DNA from: Arthrobacter sp. OAP107
GTDB lineage: Bacteria > Actinomycetota > Actinomycetes > Actinomycetales > Micrococcaceae
DNA: 64,000 nucleotides
Direction of reading: 5' to 3'
Assembly (NCBI RefSeq): GCF_040546765.1
Contig: NZ_JBEPOK010000001.1
Coordinates: 2,728,001 to 2,792,000 of the forward strand
Shown: one piece after another, positions 50,353-59,989 of the stretch
How the letters are laid out: each line of letters starts with the position of its first letter
Position numbering within the stretch: position 1 is the stretch's first letter
The notes under the pieces: generated by a model
The model's database searches: none
What the model saw: the letters and a program-made list of their open reading frames with translations, nothing else
Told to the model about the DNA's origin: nothing
Program-made: the position numbers and the translations under genes

Positions 50353-51426
50353 TTACTGCTTCTGGCCGGGCAATCCCTCGTATGCGAGGTTGCCGGTCTC
50401 AAGATTCTTGTCGATGAGGTTGGTCAGTTCATTCAGGAACTCTTCGCGCTTGTTGACCACGTGGTCCAGGGCGGCGTCGACGTTGTCTTTGGTGATGGCG
50501 GCCATCTTGTAGGTGCCGTGGTTATCGACTTTTTCGCCGCGGGCAATCTTTGCTGCGACAGCGACTCCTGCGGCCAGTTCGACTGTGCCGTTTTGGAGGG
50601 AAGTGCCGATGAAGTCGCCGCTCTTGACAGCGTTGAGCCCGTCCTGGATGCCGTCTATGCCGACGATGGGGACGTTGGTGATACCGGCCTCGCGAAGGGC
50701 CTGGAGAGCACCGAGGCCCATATCGTCGTTCTCGGCGATCACTCCGTCGATTTCTTTTCCGAAGGCCGAGATCCAGTTCTTCATTTTGTTGACGGCTTCT
50801 TCGCGGCTCCAATTGGCGGTGTCCTTGGCGAGAACCTGGACGTCCGGATTCTTTTTCAGCACAGATTCGATGCCCGAGTAGCGGTCAATCTGTGCGGACT
50901 GTCCGAGGGGTCCTTCGAGGATGACGACCTTGCCTTTGTTGCCCAGTTTTTTCATCATCATTTCGGCTTCCTGGGCGCCGGCTGCGACATCGTCGGGCTG
51001 TACGCTGCCTGAGAGGTCCTTGTTGTTGAGGCTGGCGTTGACGTCCAGGATGGGAATATTCGCGGCTTTTGCCGCAGCAACCTGTGGCTGGAGCGAGTCC
51101 TGCTGGACGGGGACGATCAGGATGGCGTCGACCTTGGCACTGACGTACTGGTCGATCTGGCTTGCCTGGGTGCTGACGTCGTTGTTTGCTGAGTTCCAGA
51201 GGACTTCGATGTTGTTTTCTTTCGCGTACCGGTCGATGCCTTCCTTTCCTGCGGTGATGAAGGAGGACATGTTGTAGACGCTGACGCCGACTTTGACTGG
51301 TTTTTTGCCTACCGCGCTGGCGTTCTGTGCGCTGGGGTCACCGGCGCCGCATGCTCCCAGGGTCAAAGCGAGGACTCCGGTGGCGGCCACGGCAGTTCCG
51401 CGGCGAATGAGCTGGCTAATCTTCAT
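50353..51426 (-). CDS. Ribose-type ABC importer binding lipoprotein
   Basis: The 357-residue protein starts at ATG 51426 with AAGGAGAAACC upstream. The lipoprotein signal ends LTLGAC (Cys26). The type 1 periplasmic-binding fold is shown by KVGVSVYNMSSFITAGKEGIDRYAKE, AILIVPVQQDSLQPQVAAAKAANIPI and IAENDDMGLGALQALREAG, with VPIVGIDGIQDG. It binds a sugar or polyol for the permease and ATPase downstream on the map. The three transporter genes read ATPase, permease, binding protein in transcription order. Confidence 0.9.
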   Translation of the reverse strand: MKISQLIRRGTAVAATGVLALTLGACGAGDPSAQNASAVGKKPVKVGVSVYNMSSFITAGKEGIDRYAKENNIEVLWNSANNDVSTQASQIDQYVSAKVDAILIVPVQQDSLQPQVAAAKAANIPILDVNASLNNKDLSGSVQPDDVAAGAQEAEMMMKKLGNKGKVVILEGPLGQSAQIDRYSGIESVLKKNPDVQVLAKDTANWSREEAVNKMKNWISAFGKEIDGVIAENDDMGLGALQALREAGITNVPIVGIDGIQDGLNAVKSGDFIGTSLQNGTVELAAGVAVAAKIARGEKVDNHGTYKMAAITKDNVDAALDHVVNKREEFLNELTNLIDKNLETGNLAYEGLPGQKQ

Positions 51427-51479
51427 TGATTGGTTTCTCCTTAGGGATTGCCTGTGGGTGGTGGGGTGTAGCGGTGTGG

Positions 51480-52478
51480 TCAGGTGCGGCGTTTGCTGGC
51501 CCATACGTCGATCGCGACTGCGGTGACGATGAGTAGGCCTTTGATGACGTCCTGCCAGTAAGCGGGGACGGTGAGGATGTCCAGGCCGTTGTTCAGGGTC
51601 TGGATGAGCAGGAGGCCCAGGACTGTGCCCCAGATCGTGCCGCGTCCGCCCATCAGGCTTGCCCCGCCGATGACGACGGCGGCGATGGCGTCCAGTTCGT
51701 AGCCCTGGCCCAAGGTCGGGGATCCGCTGATGACGCGGGATGAGAGCATGATGCCTGACAGCCCGGCCAGGGCGCCGCTGATGGCGTAGACGCTGAAGAG
51801 AACGCGCCCGGTTTTCACGCCGGCGATCTCGGAGGCGAGCCTGTTGCCGCCCACGGCGTAGATCCTCAGCCCGTAGGTGGTGCGTCGCATCATCAGCCCG
51901 AAGCCAACGATGCCCAGGATCATGAGCAGAACGGGAATGGTCAGGCCCAGGATCTGGGTGTTGGCGATCTGCCCGAAGGCTGTGGGAAGTCCGTTGATGG
52001 GGGCGCCGTTACCTACGACGAAGGCCAGACCGGAGGCCAGGGTCAGCATGCCCAGTGTGGCGATGAAGGGCGGTACGTTGATCAGTGAGATGACTGCACC
52101 GTTGATGCTGCCGGCTATCAGCCCGACGAGTACTGCGACGAGGACTGAGAGCCAGACCTGGTCCGGGAAGGACTTGGCGAACAGGGCTCCGGACATTGCG
52201 CTGACGGCGATGACGCTGCCCACGGACAGATCGATGCCGCCGGTGAGGATGACGAGCGTCTGTCCCAGGGCGATCAGGGCGAACGGGGCTGCCGCGATGA
52301 GGATCGTTGTGACGTTATCGACCGTGCCGAACCGCGCACTGCGGTAGAGGAAGAAGGCGATCACGAGCAGCATGACGATGACCATCGCGTAGCGGATGGC
52401 CAGGTTTTGGAACCATTCACGCGAGAAGCGCTGGGTGGTTGGATTTGCTGGGGCTGGAGCTGTGGTGGTGGTCGACAT
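51480..52478 (-). CDS. Ribose-type ABC importer permease
   Basis: The 332-residue RbsC-type permease has about eight to ten membrane segments with GQTLVILTGGIDLSVGSVIA, PPFIATLGMLTLASGLAFVV and YAVGGNRLASEIAGVKTGRV. It forms the homodimeric channel for the importer. It lies between the ATPase and binding-protein genes. Confidence 0.9.
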   Translation of the reverse strand: MSTTTTAPAPANPTTQRFSREWFQNLAIRYAMVIVMLLVIAFFLYRSARFGTVDNVTTILIAAAPFALIALGQTLVILTGGIDLSVGSVIAVSAMSGALFAKSFPDQVWLSVLVAVLVGLIAGSINGAVISLINVPPFIATLGMLTLASGLAFVVGNGAPINGLPTAFGQIANTQILGLTIPVLLMILGIVGFGLMMRRTTYGLRIYAVGGNRLASEIAGVKTGRVLFSVYAISGALAGLSGIMLSSRVISGSPTLGQGYELDAIAAVVIGGASLMGGRGTIWGTVLGLLLIQTLNNGLDILTVPAYWQDVIKGLLIVTAVAIDVWASKRRT

Positions 52479-52495
52479 CGTTGTTTTCCTTGGGA

Positions 52496-54052
52496 TTACT
52501 GGGTCAGGCCGCTGGCGAGCCGGAAAATCTTTTCCTGCACGTCGGATCGGTCAAGGTCTTCACGGCTGAGTTCGCCGGCTACTTCCCCGCCCCGCATGAC
52601 GAGGGCGCGGTGGGACAGGCTGAGCACTTCGGGCATGTCGCTGGAGGCCATCAGGACGGCCATACCCTGGGAGGCGAGTTCTACGATGATGCGGTAGATC
52701 TCGCTGCGGGCTCCGACATCGACTCCTCTGGTGGGCTCGTCCAGGAGCAGGACGTCCACGGGGCCGGTCAGCCAGCGTGCCAGCACGACTTTTTGTTGAT
52801 TGCCGCCGGAGAGGGTTTCCATTGGCTGGCCCAGGCCCCGGCTGCGCAGGCGCACGGAGTCGGTTGCCTTTTGTACTGCCGCGCGGCGGGCGCCCTGCTT
52901 CAAGAACCCCGCTGTGGAGTAGTGGGAAAGCCGGGGCAGGCTTCCGTTGTCCAGGACGTCCATGGACAGGATCGCCCCGGATCCCTTCCGGTCTTCGGGA
53001 ACGATGGCGATCCTTGCATCAATTGCAGCCGACGGGGAGTGCTTTTTGACGGACCTGCCCAGGACCCGGACCTCCCCGCCCATTGTGCGGCGCATGCCGA
53101 AGATGGTTTCGAGCAGTTCGGTCCGTCCTGCCCCAACGAGCCCGGCCAGGCCGACGATTTCGCCGCGCCGGACTGAAACGGAGACAGGACCGCCTGCTCC
53201 ATCGACGGACAGGCCGTCAACTTCAAGCACGGTTTCTTCAGCCGGGGTGTTGCGTTCGGGAAACAGGTCTTCGAGTTCGCGGCCGATCATGGCCGTGACG
53301 ATGTCGTCGTCGCTGAGTTCGGCCAGGGGCTTGTCAAGGACCAGGCCGCCGTCGCGGAGGACGATTACGCGATCGGCCACCGCGCGGATTTCCTCCATTT
53401 TGTGGGTGGTGAAGAGCAGCGCCACCCCGCGGTCGCGCAGGTGGCGCATTACTGAGATCAGTCGTTCGACTTCGCGTTCGGCGATGGCGCTGGAGGGTTC
53501 GTCCAGCAGGATGGCTCTGGCGCCGGTGTTGGTGGCCTTGATGATTTCGATGATCTGGCGGATGCCAACCGGCAGGCTGCCCATTCTGGTGGCCGGATCG
53601 ATGTCCAGGCCGAACACTTCCAGGTTCTTTCGGGCCTCGTCGATCATCTTCTTGCGCTGGAGACCGAAAGGACCCCTGATTTCACGACCGATAAAGATGT
53701 TTTCGTAGACGCTGAGATCCATGACGGATGCCAGCTCCTGTGGAACGATGCTCACGCCCAGCTTGTGGGAGGCCTGGGCGTTGCCGGCGGGAAGGTCCTG
53801 TCCCTGGACGAGGACTCTTCCGGCGTCAGGTCGGTACTGTCCAGAGGCGATCTTCATCAGCGTTGACTTGCCGGCGCCGTTTTCGCCGGCGAGGGCGGTG
53901 ATGGTTCCGGGAAGGAGCTGCAGGGACACGTCCTTCAGCACGGGTACTCCGCCGAAGGACTTCTTGATGTTGAGGCACTCCAGGCTTATGGGGCTGCTCA
54001 GGCCTGCCTCGGGGGCCTCGTCTGACCTGTGACTCGTCGTTGGGCTGGTCAT
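52496..54052 (-). CDS. Ribose-type ABC importer ATPase (tandem domains)
   Basis: The 518-residue RbsA-type protein starts at ATG 54052 (GGAAAGAA upstream). Domain 1 has Walker A GENGAGKST, signature LPVGIRQ and ILLDEPSSA. Domain 2 has a degenerate Walker A GLVGAGRTE, intact signature LSGGNQQK and LLLDEPTRG. This arrangement is standard for carbohydrate uptake type 2 (CUT2). It is preceded by 177 noncoding bases after the aldolase gene. Confidence 0.92.
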   Translation of the reverse strand: MTSPTTSHRSDEAPEAGLSSPISLECLNIKKSFGGVPVLKDVSLQLLPGTITALAGENGAGKSTLMKIASGQYRPDAGRVLVQGQDLPAGNAQASHKLGVSIVPQELASVMDLSVYENIFIGREIRGPFGLQRKKMIDEARKNLEVFGLDIDPATRMGSLPVGIRQIIEIIKATNTGARAILLDEPSSAIAEREVERLISVMRHLRDRGVALLFTTHKMEEIRAVADRVIVLRDGGLVLDKPLAELSDDDIVTAMIGRELEDLFPERNTPAEETVLEVDGLSVDGAGGPVSVSVRRGEIVGLAGLVGAGRTELLETIFGMRRTMGGEVRVLGRSVKKHSPSAAIDARIAIVPEDRKGSGAILSMDVLDNGSLPRLSHYSTAGFLKQGARRAAVQKATDSVRLRSRGLGQPMETLSGGNQQKVVLARWLTGPVDVLLLDEPTRGVDVGARSEIYRIIVELASQGMAVLMASSDMPEVLSLSHRALVMRGGEVAGELSREDLDRSDVQEKIFRLASGLTQ

Positions 54053-54229
54053 CTTGGTTCTTTCCGCCCCAAGCACCATTGCCCGGAGCTGATCCATTTC
54101 ACAGTGATTTCCGGTGTGGTCCGGATGGAGGGGCCCGGATGGGCCACTCGTTGAGGGAGAGGGCGCTCGTGGAGCGTGCTCTCCGCTGGGGCATGCCCTT
54201 GCGGCCTGCCCCAGCGGGAGTTCTTGGTG

Positions 54230-54889
54230 CTAGGCCTGGGTGCCGGTGGGTTGCTTCCCGTAGTTGAGGAAGCCGGCCGTGACCCGCTCCATCTCATCTG
54301 CTGGGAGGAGCGCCGGCTCCCCGACGCTCCGGGCTCTCAGCCAGACGTCGCACAACCATTCGAGCTGGCGGGCGCGGTCGTAGGCTTTCTGGAGGTTCTC
54401 CCCGATGCAGATGGTTCCGTGGTGCTTCATGACAGCACCCTTGCTTTCGTTCAATGCGTTGGACACATTGTTCACGAGGGCTTCGGTGCCGTAGGTCGCG
54501 TACGGGGCCACCGCAACGGATCCTCCGAACATCGCCAGCTGGTAATGCACCGGCGGGACCTCGTCTTGCAGCAGTGAAAGGGCCGTGGCCGCAGTGGAGT
54601 GGGTGTGGACGACCGCTTGCGCGTCGTGACGTGCGTAGCACATCAGGTGCAGGGGCATCTCAACGGTGGGGTTGAGGCGCCCGTCAACCCTATCGCCCTC
54701 CAAATTCACGACGACAATGTCTTCGGCGGTCATGGTGTCGTAGTCGGTTCCGCTGGGGGTAAGCAGGACGTGGTCGCCGACCCTGCGGGAGATGTTGCCC
54801 GACGTTCCGACCACGAGCCGGTCGCGAACCATGCGTTGGGCAAGGTCTACTACGGACTGGCGCTCCTCGGCCAGCATTACGTCGCTCAT
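54230..54889 (-). CDS. Class II aldolase/adducin-family aldolase (FucA-like)
   Basis: The 219-residue protein has DRLVVGTSGNISRR, LLTPSGTDYDTMTAEDIVVV, catalytic Glu in NPTVEMPLHL and zinc ligands in VVHTHSTAATALS and MKHHGTI. It resembles L-fuculose-1-phosphate aldolase, with L-ribulose-5-phosphate 4-epimerase the main alternative. With a dehydrogenase, a kinase and polyol transporters nearby, cleavage of a ketose 1-phosphate to dihydroxyacetone phosphate and an aldehyde is the likely reaction. The start overlaps the dehydrogenase stop by ATGA. Confidence 0.87.
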   Translation of the reverse strand: MSDVMLAEERQSVVDLAQRMVRDRLVVGTSGNISRRVGDHVLLTPSGTDYDTMTAEDIVVVNLEGDRVDGRLNPTVEMPLHLMCYARHDAQAVVHTHSTAATALSLLQDEVPPVHYQLAMFGGSVAVAPYATYGTEALVNNVSNALNESKGAVMKHHGTICIGENLQKAYDRARQLEWLCDVWLRARSVGEPALLPADEMERVTAGFLNYGKQPTGTQA

Positions 54890-55944
54890 GCCGTCATCGC
54901 CGGGTCGAGAAGGTACTTGGCGCCTTTACCCTGGGCCATGTCTTCGAGGCTCTCGACGAGGGCTTCGAGCGGGCGCGTCTCGGAGATGAGCGTTTCACCG
55001 TCCAGGTCCCCGGAGCTGAGGAGGTCAAGGGCGACCTTGGTGTATTCAGGTGTGTGGTGGAAGACGCCCTTGAGTGTGTACTCGCTGTAGTGCATCGCCA
55101 CGGCGTCCACGGAGAAGCGGGAGCCTGCTTTCGGGCCGCCGAACAGGACGGCTGTGCCGCCCGGGCGCAGGCATTCCACGGTCTGCTCCCAAACTTCGGG
55201 AAGCCCGACGGCCTCGATGGCGACGTCGACTCCCCGTTTGCCGTCGGTGAGCTCGCGGACGGCAGCCGAACGGTCAGCCGTGGTGGCGAGATCTGTGAGG
55301 TCCAGGACCTGGCCGGCCCCGGCTTCCTTGGCCTGCTGCAGGCGCACAGCGGAACGGTCGGTGGCGATTACGTTTGCTCCCCGCAGTCGGGAAAGCCGGA
55401 TGAACATGAGTCCGATGGGCCCGCAGCCGTTGACGACGATCGTGTCTCCGAGCTGCATTCCGGTTTCAGCCATGCCGTGGACGACGGTGGCGAGCGGCTC
55501 CAGGGGGGCAGCGGAGGCGAAGCTTACCGAGTCGGGAAGGTGGAAGGTGTTCCGTGCGACGATGGCTGCGGGAATGACCACCTGCTCAGCGAAGGCACCG
55601 TTGAGGAACTCAAGGTTTTCGCACAGGCTGGGGCGCTGCTTCGTGCATGCCCAGCAGCGCCCGCACGGTGCTGTGTTGGCGGCGACGACGCGCTGGCCGA
55701 CTTCGAAGCCTTCGACGCCGGCGCCGACGGCTTCCACGACCCCGGCGAACTCATGGCCGAAGCGGGCCGGGAGGACCGGGAAGAGCTTGGGGTGGCCCCG
55801 GCGGTAGGACTTGAGGTCTGTTCCACAAGTGGCTGCGGCCTTGACGTTGACCGAGATTTCGCCCGGTCCGGGTGTTGGGCGCTCGATTTCCTCGATCGCG
55901 AGTTCCCCTGGGCCGCGGAAGATTGCCGCGCGCATGGTGTTCAT
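54886..55944 (-). CDS. Zinc-dependent polyol dehydrogenase, MDR family
   Basis: The 352-residue protein is a medium-chain dehydrogenase. Catalytic zinc residues lie in AATCGTDLKSYRRGHP and FGHEFAGVVEAVGAG. The structural zinc lobe has APCGRCWACTKQRPSLC with four Cys. The nucleotide motif is VVNGCGPIGLMF, followed by ATDR. It should oxidise a polyol to a ketose with NAD(P)+. It lies four bases after the DeoR gene and overlaps the aldolase. Confidence 0.9.
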   Translation of the reverse strand: MNTMRAAIFRGPGELAIEEIERPTPGPGEISVNVKAAATCGTDLKSYRRGHPKLFPVLPARFGHEFAGVVEAVGAGVEGFEVGQRVVAANTAPCGRCWACTKQRPSLCENLEFLNGAFAEQVVIPAAIVARNTFHLPDSVSFASAAPLEPLATVVHGMAETGMQLGDTIVVNGCGPIGLMFIRLSRLRGANVIATDRSAVRLQQAKEAGAGQVLDLTDLATTADRSAAVRELTDGKRGVDVAIEAVGLPEVWEQTVECLRPGGTAVLFGGPKAGSRFSVDAVAMHYSEYTLKGVFHHTPEYTKVALDLLSSGDLDGETLISETRPLEALVESLEDMAQGKGAKYLLDPAMTA

Positions 55945-55948
55945 GGTG

Positions 55949-56791
55949 TTAGTTCTCCTGACTGACGGGATAGGTGTTGGGAAGCCCCAGCAAAGGCGGG
56001 GCCGTGATGTCCTCCGGGAGAACGTCGACGACGTTAATTTCCGGGGAAAGCTGCCGAAGTTCTTCCAGGTGCACCTCCGAGATGCCGCTGTCGGTGACGA
56101 CGACGTCGAAATTGTCGATGGAACCGACGCGGTATGACGCCCGCTGGTCGAACTTCGATGAATCGATCATGAGGATGCGGGTCTCGCCGATTTCGGAAAG
56201 CATCTTCTTGCGCCGGGCCGTATCGGGCGAGGGATGCAGCAGCCATCCCTTGTGCACCGAAGCAGCGGAGAGGATGGACACGTCCGCGTTCAGAAGCGCG
56301 AGCTGGTCTATGACCGCCGGACCGTCGAACGAGTCAAGATTCCGGTCATACTGCCCGCCCAGGGACACGAGATCGATGTCGGGATCAGCGGCCGCTGCGT
56401 TGATGGCCGGCAGGAAATTCGTGATGAGAGTCATCGGGTGAAGGCTCCCGAAATACGGCAGCAAAGCAGCCGTCGTCGTGGAGTCCTCCATCGCGATCGT
56501 CATGCCCGGGCGCAGGTAAGCCATCACGCCCCTGGCGATGGCACGTTTTTGCGCAGTGTTTTGGCGGTAACGCAGGGCCACGTTGCGCTCGTGAAGACGC
56601 AGACCACCGGCACGGGCACCGCCCCGGGTCTTTTCCAGCCACCCTTCATTGGACAGGGCGTCCAGGTCGCGGTGAATGGTCATCAGGCTTACGCCAAATC
56701 GTTCGGCCAGTTCTTCGTTGCGTACCGCCCCGGCCTCCCTCACGTACAGGGCGATCTGCTCGCGGCGCCGGCTCGGAATATCAGGTCCCAT
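55949..56791 (-). CDS. DeoR family repressor
   Basis: The 280-residue protein starts at ATG 56791 (GAGGAGTTGAG upstream). The DNA-binding part reads RREQIALYVREAGAVRNEELAERFGVSLMTIHRDLDALSNEGWLEKTRGGA, in pieces. The sugar-phosphate isomerase-like effector domain includes AMEDSTTTAALLPYF and LVSLGGQYDRNLDSFDG. DeoR proteins are released by sugar phosphates. It heads the dehydrogenase-aldolase operon and is divergent from the kinase, so it likely controls both units. Confidence 0.9.
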   Translation of the reverse strand: MGPDIPSRRREQIALYVREAGAVRNEELAERFGVSLMTIHRDLDALSNEGWLEKTRGGARAGGLRLHERNVALRYRQNTAQKRAIARGVMAYLRPGMTIAMEDSTTTAALLPYFGSLHPMTLITNFLPAINAAAADPDIDLVSLGGQYDRNLDSFDGPAVIDQLALLNADVSILSAASVHKGWLLHPSPDTARRKKMLSEIGETRILMIDSSKFDQRASYRVGSIDNFDVVVTDSGISEVHLEELRQLSPEINVVDVLPEDITAPPLLGLPNTYPVSQEN

Positions 56792-56853
56792 CTCAACTCC
56801 TCGTCGAATTTCGTTGAAACAAGCAAACCTCAAAAACATCACAAATACAACAC

Positions 56854-56883
56854 TTGACTTGTTAAGTTTGTTGGAGCCATGAT
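56854..56883 (+). promoter_or_regulatory. Promoter candidate for the FGGY kinase
   Basis: TTGACT (56854-56859) is followed after 18 bases by CATGAT (56878-56883). The region also holds AACAAG (56819-56824) and CTTGTT (56858-56863), an inverted pair that could be a DeoR site. Confidence 0.4.
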
Positions 56884-56935
56884 GTAAGTCACTACTTTCG
56901 CGAGAGCGACATGCATTCGAAGGCGAGGCTTCACC

Positions 56936-58450
56936 ATGCTCCCCCCAACCACCGCTGAACAGCACGAGGTGGTCATCGCGATTGACTGCTCCACGACAGC
57001 CAGCAAGGCGGTCGCAGTCGATGCGCAAGGCAACACGATCGCCACAGGACGTGGCAACCTCACACTCAGCAACCCCGCACCGGGCGAATACGAGCAATCC
57101 GCCGAAGAATGGTGGAAAGCCACCGAACAGGCCATCAAGGCCGTGACTGCCCTCCTGGGCTCCACGAGAATCCGCGCCTTGGCCATTACCTGCCAGCGTG
57201 AGACCTTCGTCTGCCTCAGTGGTGAACAGCCGATCCGGCCAGCCATGGTCTGGATGGACTCCCGGGCAAAAAACGAGGTCCGCGACCTGGGCAACGACCG
57301 GGTACATGCGATTTCCGGCCGCCCGGCCGACACCACCCCGAGCTACTACAAGCTGGCCTGGCTGCGCCGCCACGAAGCCGTGACCCTGGACTCCGCAGAC
57401 AGGATCGGCGATGTCTCCGCGTACCTGAACCTGCGCCTGACAGGGCAGTGGGCCTCCAGCCGGGCCAGCGCCGACTGTACCGGCATGCTTGACATGGTGC
57501 TCGGGACCTGGTCCCGGGAGCTGTGCGCCTCAGTGGGCGTGCCGATCGAAAAGCTGCCCCGAATCGTCGACCCCGGCGCTGCAATTGGCCTGGTCACCGA
57601 TGAGATCGCCGCTGAACTTGGGCTGCCCGCAGGGCTCCCAGTCATCGCGGCCGCAGGAGACGGCCAATGCGCGGCCGTCGGAGCAGGTGTCATCGCCCCC
57701 GGAAGCGTCTATCTGAACATGGGTACCGCTGAGGTGTGCGGCACCATCTCCGAGGACTACGTGTGGGACCGCGACTACAGGACCGTCGTAGCCGCAAGCG
57801 GCAACGGGTATCTCCTTGAGGCGTTTCTTTCATCCGGAACATACCTTGTCAATTGGTTCCTGGACGGCTTTGGGACGGGTACGCCGGCATCTGAACAGAT
57901 TGCTGATTTGGAAGCCGCCCTCACCGAGATCGGTCCGGGAGCCGAGGGGCTCCTCGCCCTTCCGTACTGGCATGGCGCCCAAACCCCGTACTGGGACAGC
58001 GCCGCCCGCGGGGCGGTCATCGGCTGGACGGGAACCCACACCAAGGCCCACTTCTACAGGGCCATCCTCGAAGGTGTCGCCTTCGAGGTGAAGCTGCAGG
58101 TGGAAGGACTTTCCCGGGCAGTGGCTGATAAACCAACCGAACTCCTCGTCACCGGAGGCGGTTCCAGAAGCCCTATCTGGGCCCAGATTGTCGCCGACGT
58201 CCTGGGCAGAGACCTCATCCTGTGCAAGGCTCCGGAGACGACAGCGCTGGGCGCCGCCATGTTCGCTGCAGTGGCCGTGGGAATCCACGCCGACCTGCCG
58301 GCAGCTGCAGCCGCCATGTCCCGGCGAGGTGACACCGTACGTCCGGATCCGGCCGCCGAAGCAAAATATGCGCAGCTGTGGAAGGTCTACCAGCACCTCT
58401 ACGAAACCCTCGCCCCGGTGTACAACGCACTGGACGCGGTCCCCCACTGA
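56936..58450 (+). CDS. FGGY family carbohydrate kinase
   Basis: The 504-residue kinase has the N-terminal phosphate loop VIAIDCSTTASKAVAVD, then PAMVWMDSRAKNEV, DVSAYLNLRLTGQW, and the C-terminal ATP motif LLVTGGGSRSPIWAQIVADVLG. FGGY enzymes phosphorylate sugars and polyols such as xylulose, ribulose, fuculose or erythritol. It is likely to make the ketose phosphate used by the aldolase. AAGGCGAGG precedes the ATG. Confidence 0.9.
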   Translation: MLPPTTAEQHEVVIAIDCSTTASKAVAVDAQGNTIATGRGNLTLSNPAPGEYEQSAEEWWKATEQAIKAVTALLGSTRIRALAITCQRETFVCLSGEQPIRPAMVWMDSRAKNEVRDLGNDRVHAISGRPADTTPSYYKLAWLRRHEAVTLDSADRIGDVSAYLNLRLTGQWASSRASADCTGMLDMVLGTWSRELCASVGVPIEKLPRIVDPGAAIGLVTDEIAAELGLPAGLPVIAAAGDGQCAAVGAGVIAPGSVYLNMGTAEVCGTISEDYVWDRDYRTVVAASGNGYLLEAFLSSGTYLVNWFLDGFGTGTPASEQIADLEAALTEIGPGAEGLLALPYWHGAQTPYWDSAARGAVIGWTGTHTKAHFYRAILEGVAFEVKLQVEGLSRAVADKPTELLVTGGGSRSPIWAQIVADVLGRDLILCKAPETTALGAAMFAAVAVGIHADLPAAAAAMSRRGDTVRPDPAAEAKYAQLWKVYQHLYETLAPVYNALDAVPH

Positions 58451-58545
58451 CCGCAACAGACAATCACCCAAGGCCACAACATGCGGGGCGTGCTCACACG
58501 AACCCTCGGCCCCGCATGTCTAGCCCCCACCACGAAGGAAGAAAC

Positions 58546-59859
58546 GTGTCCGTTTCCACTGCCGCCAAAGCGGCGCACCCTCTCTGGGAGCGCCTGGGCA
58601 TCCCTAAACCCCTGATCCTCGGCTACGTCGGCGTCCTCCTGTTCATGATCGGAGACGGCGTCGAGTCGAACTACCTCACCCCGTTCCTCCAGGACCACAA
58701 CGGCATGGACGTGCAGCGAGTGGGCCTCCTGGTGACCGTCTACGGAATCGTCGTCGCCGTCTCATCCTGGCTCGCCGCCGCGTTCTCGGACCTTTGGGGA
58801 CCCAAACGCGTCATGCTGATCGGCGCCACCGGCTGGATAGTCTTCGAAGTCATCTTCCTGGCCTTCGGCGTGGCAGCGGACAACGAAAGCATCATCTTCC
58901 TCGCCTACGCCGCCCGGGGAATCGGATACCCCTTGTTTGCCTTCGGTTTCCTGGTATGGATCGCAGCGGTTGCCGACCGCGCCCGCCTGGCCACCGCAAT
59001 CGGCTGGTTCTACGTCTCCTTCACAGCCGGCCTTCCCACTCTTGGCGCACTGATCGCAAACGGATCAATCCCCGTGCTCGGCCCTCTCAACACCCTCTGG
59101 CTCTCCCTGGGCCTCGTGGTCGCGGGTTCGCTTATCGCCCTGCTCGGTCTCCGCGAGAAGACCGGAAGCCGCCCATTGGTCCGCCCCGGCGATAAGGCCT
59201 TCGGCACGCTCAGTCTCGGGCTGAAGCTCATGGCCACACGTCCGAAGGTGCTCTGCGCATCAATCATCAGGATGCTTAACACTGCCCCGCAGTACGGCTC
59301 ATTCGTGTTCTTCCCGGTCCTGTTCGCCGACCGGTTCAACTTCGGCCTCAGCGGCTGGCTGCTCCTCACAACGATCATCTACGCCGCCAACATCCCCTTC
59401 AACGTCATTTTCGGAATGCTCGGAGACCGAATCGGCTGGCGCAACACGGTCCGATGGTTCGGTGCGGTATTCAGCGGCGTTAGCCTGCTCGCACTGTATT
59501 ACCTTCCTGCTTGGACTGGCTCCTACCCTCTTGCGGTCCTTGCTGGTATCGCCTTCGGCATCGCACTTGCAGGCTTCGTGCCCCTCTCCGCACTGACAGC
59601 AGGTCTTGAACCAGGTCACCCCGGCGCAGTCATGTCCGCCTACAACATCGGCATGGGCGCCTCAGTCGCCGTCGGGCCCCTGCTCGTCGCGTTGTTCTAC
59701 GGCTCACTCGGGCAGGAAGGAATGGTCTGGCTCTTCGCCGGCTGCTACGGCCTTGCCGCACTTCTCACCCTGGCCTTCCGCCCAAGCGATGAACGCTCAC
59801 GAACGGGCAACAAGACCAAACTCGAAGAACAGAACCTGGTCTCGACACCGTCGGCGTGA
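58546..59859 (+). CDS. Polyol permease, RbtT/DalT/CsbX-type MFS transporter
   Basis: The 437-residue membrane protein starts at GTG 58546 (GAAGGAAG before it); ATG 58516 in frame is possible. The N-terminal segment LGIPKPLILGYVGVLLFMIGDGVESNYLTPF, in pieces, is the hallmark of the ribitol/arabinitol permease group. About twelve membrane segments follow, with GAVMSAYNIGMGASVAVGPLLVALFYG near the end. It is 95 bases after the kinase on the same strand. The cluster therefore has a second uptake route beside the ABC importer. Confidence 0.9.
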   Translation: MSVSTAAKAAHPLWERLGIPKPLILGYVGVLLFMIGDGVESNYLTPFLQDHNGMDVQRVGLLVTVYGIVVAVSSWLAAAFSDLWGPKRVMLIGATGWIVFEVIFLAFGVAADNESIIFLAYAARGIGYPLFAFGFLVWIAAVADRARLATAIGWFYVSFTAGLPTLGALIANGSIPVLGPLNTLWLSLGLVVAGSLIALLGLREKTGSRPLVRPGDKAFGTLSLGLKLMATRPKVLCASIIRMLNTAPQYGSFVFFPVLFADRFNFGLSGWLLLTTIIYAANIPFNVIFGMLGDRIGWRNTVRWFGAVFSGVSLLALYYLPAWTGSYPLAVLAGIAFGIALAGFVPLSALTAGLEPGHPGAVMSAYNIGMGASVAVGPLLVALFYGSLGQEGMVWLFAGCYGLAALLTLAFRPSDERSRTGNKTKLEEQNLVSTPSA

Positions 59860-59902
59860 GGGCCCTCAAAACCGGTGGCAGGTAACCAAAAATGAAAACC
59901 AT

Positions 59903-59939
59903 GTAAACGCCCGGCTGGAGCATCCAGCCGGGCGTTTAC
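59903..59939 (+). terminator. Terminator after the polyol permease
   Basis: GTAAACGCCCGGCTGGA pairs perfectly with its complement across three bases, 43 bases past the stop at 59859. Confidence 0.8.
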
Positions 59940-59989
59940 TCATTGGCTGCAGGGAGATCGGGACCCAGATTCGCTTCTCCTGCCCTGAC

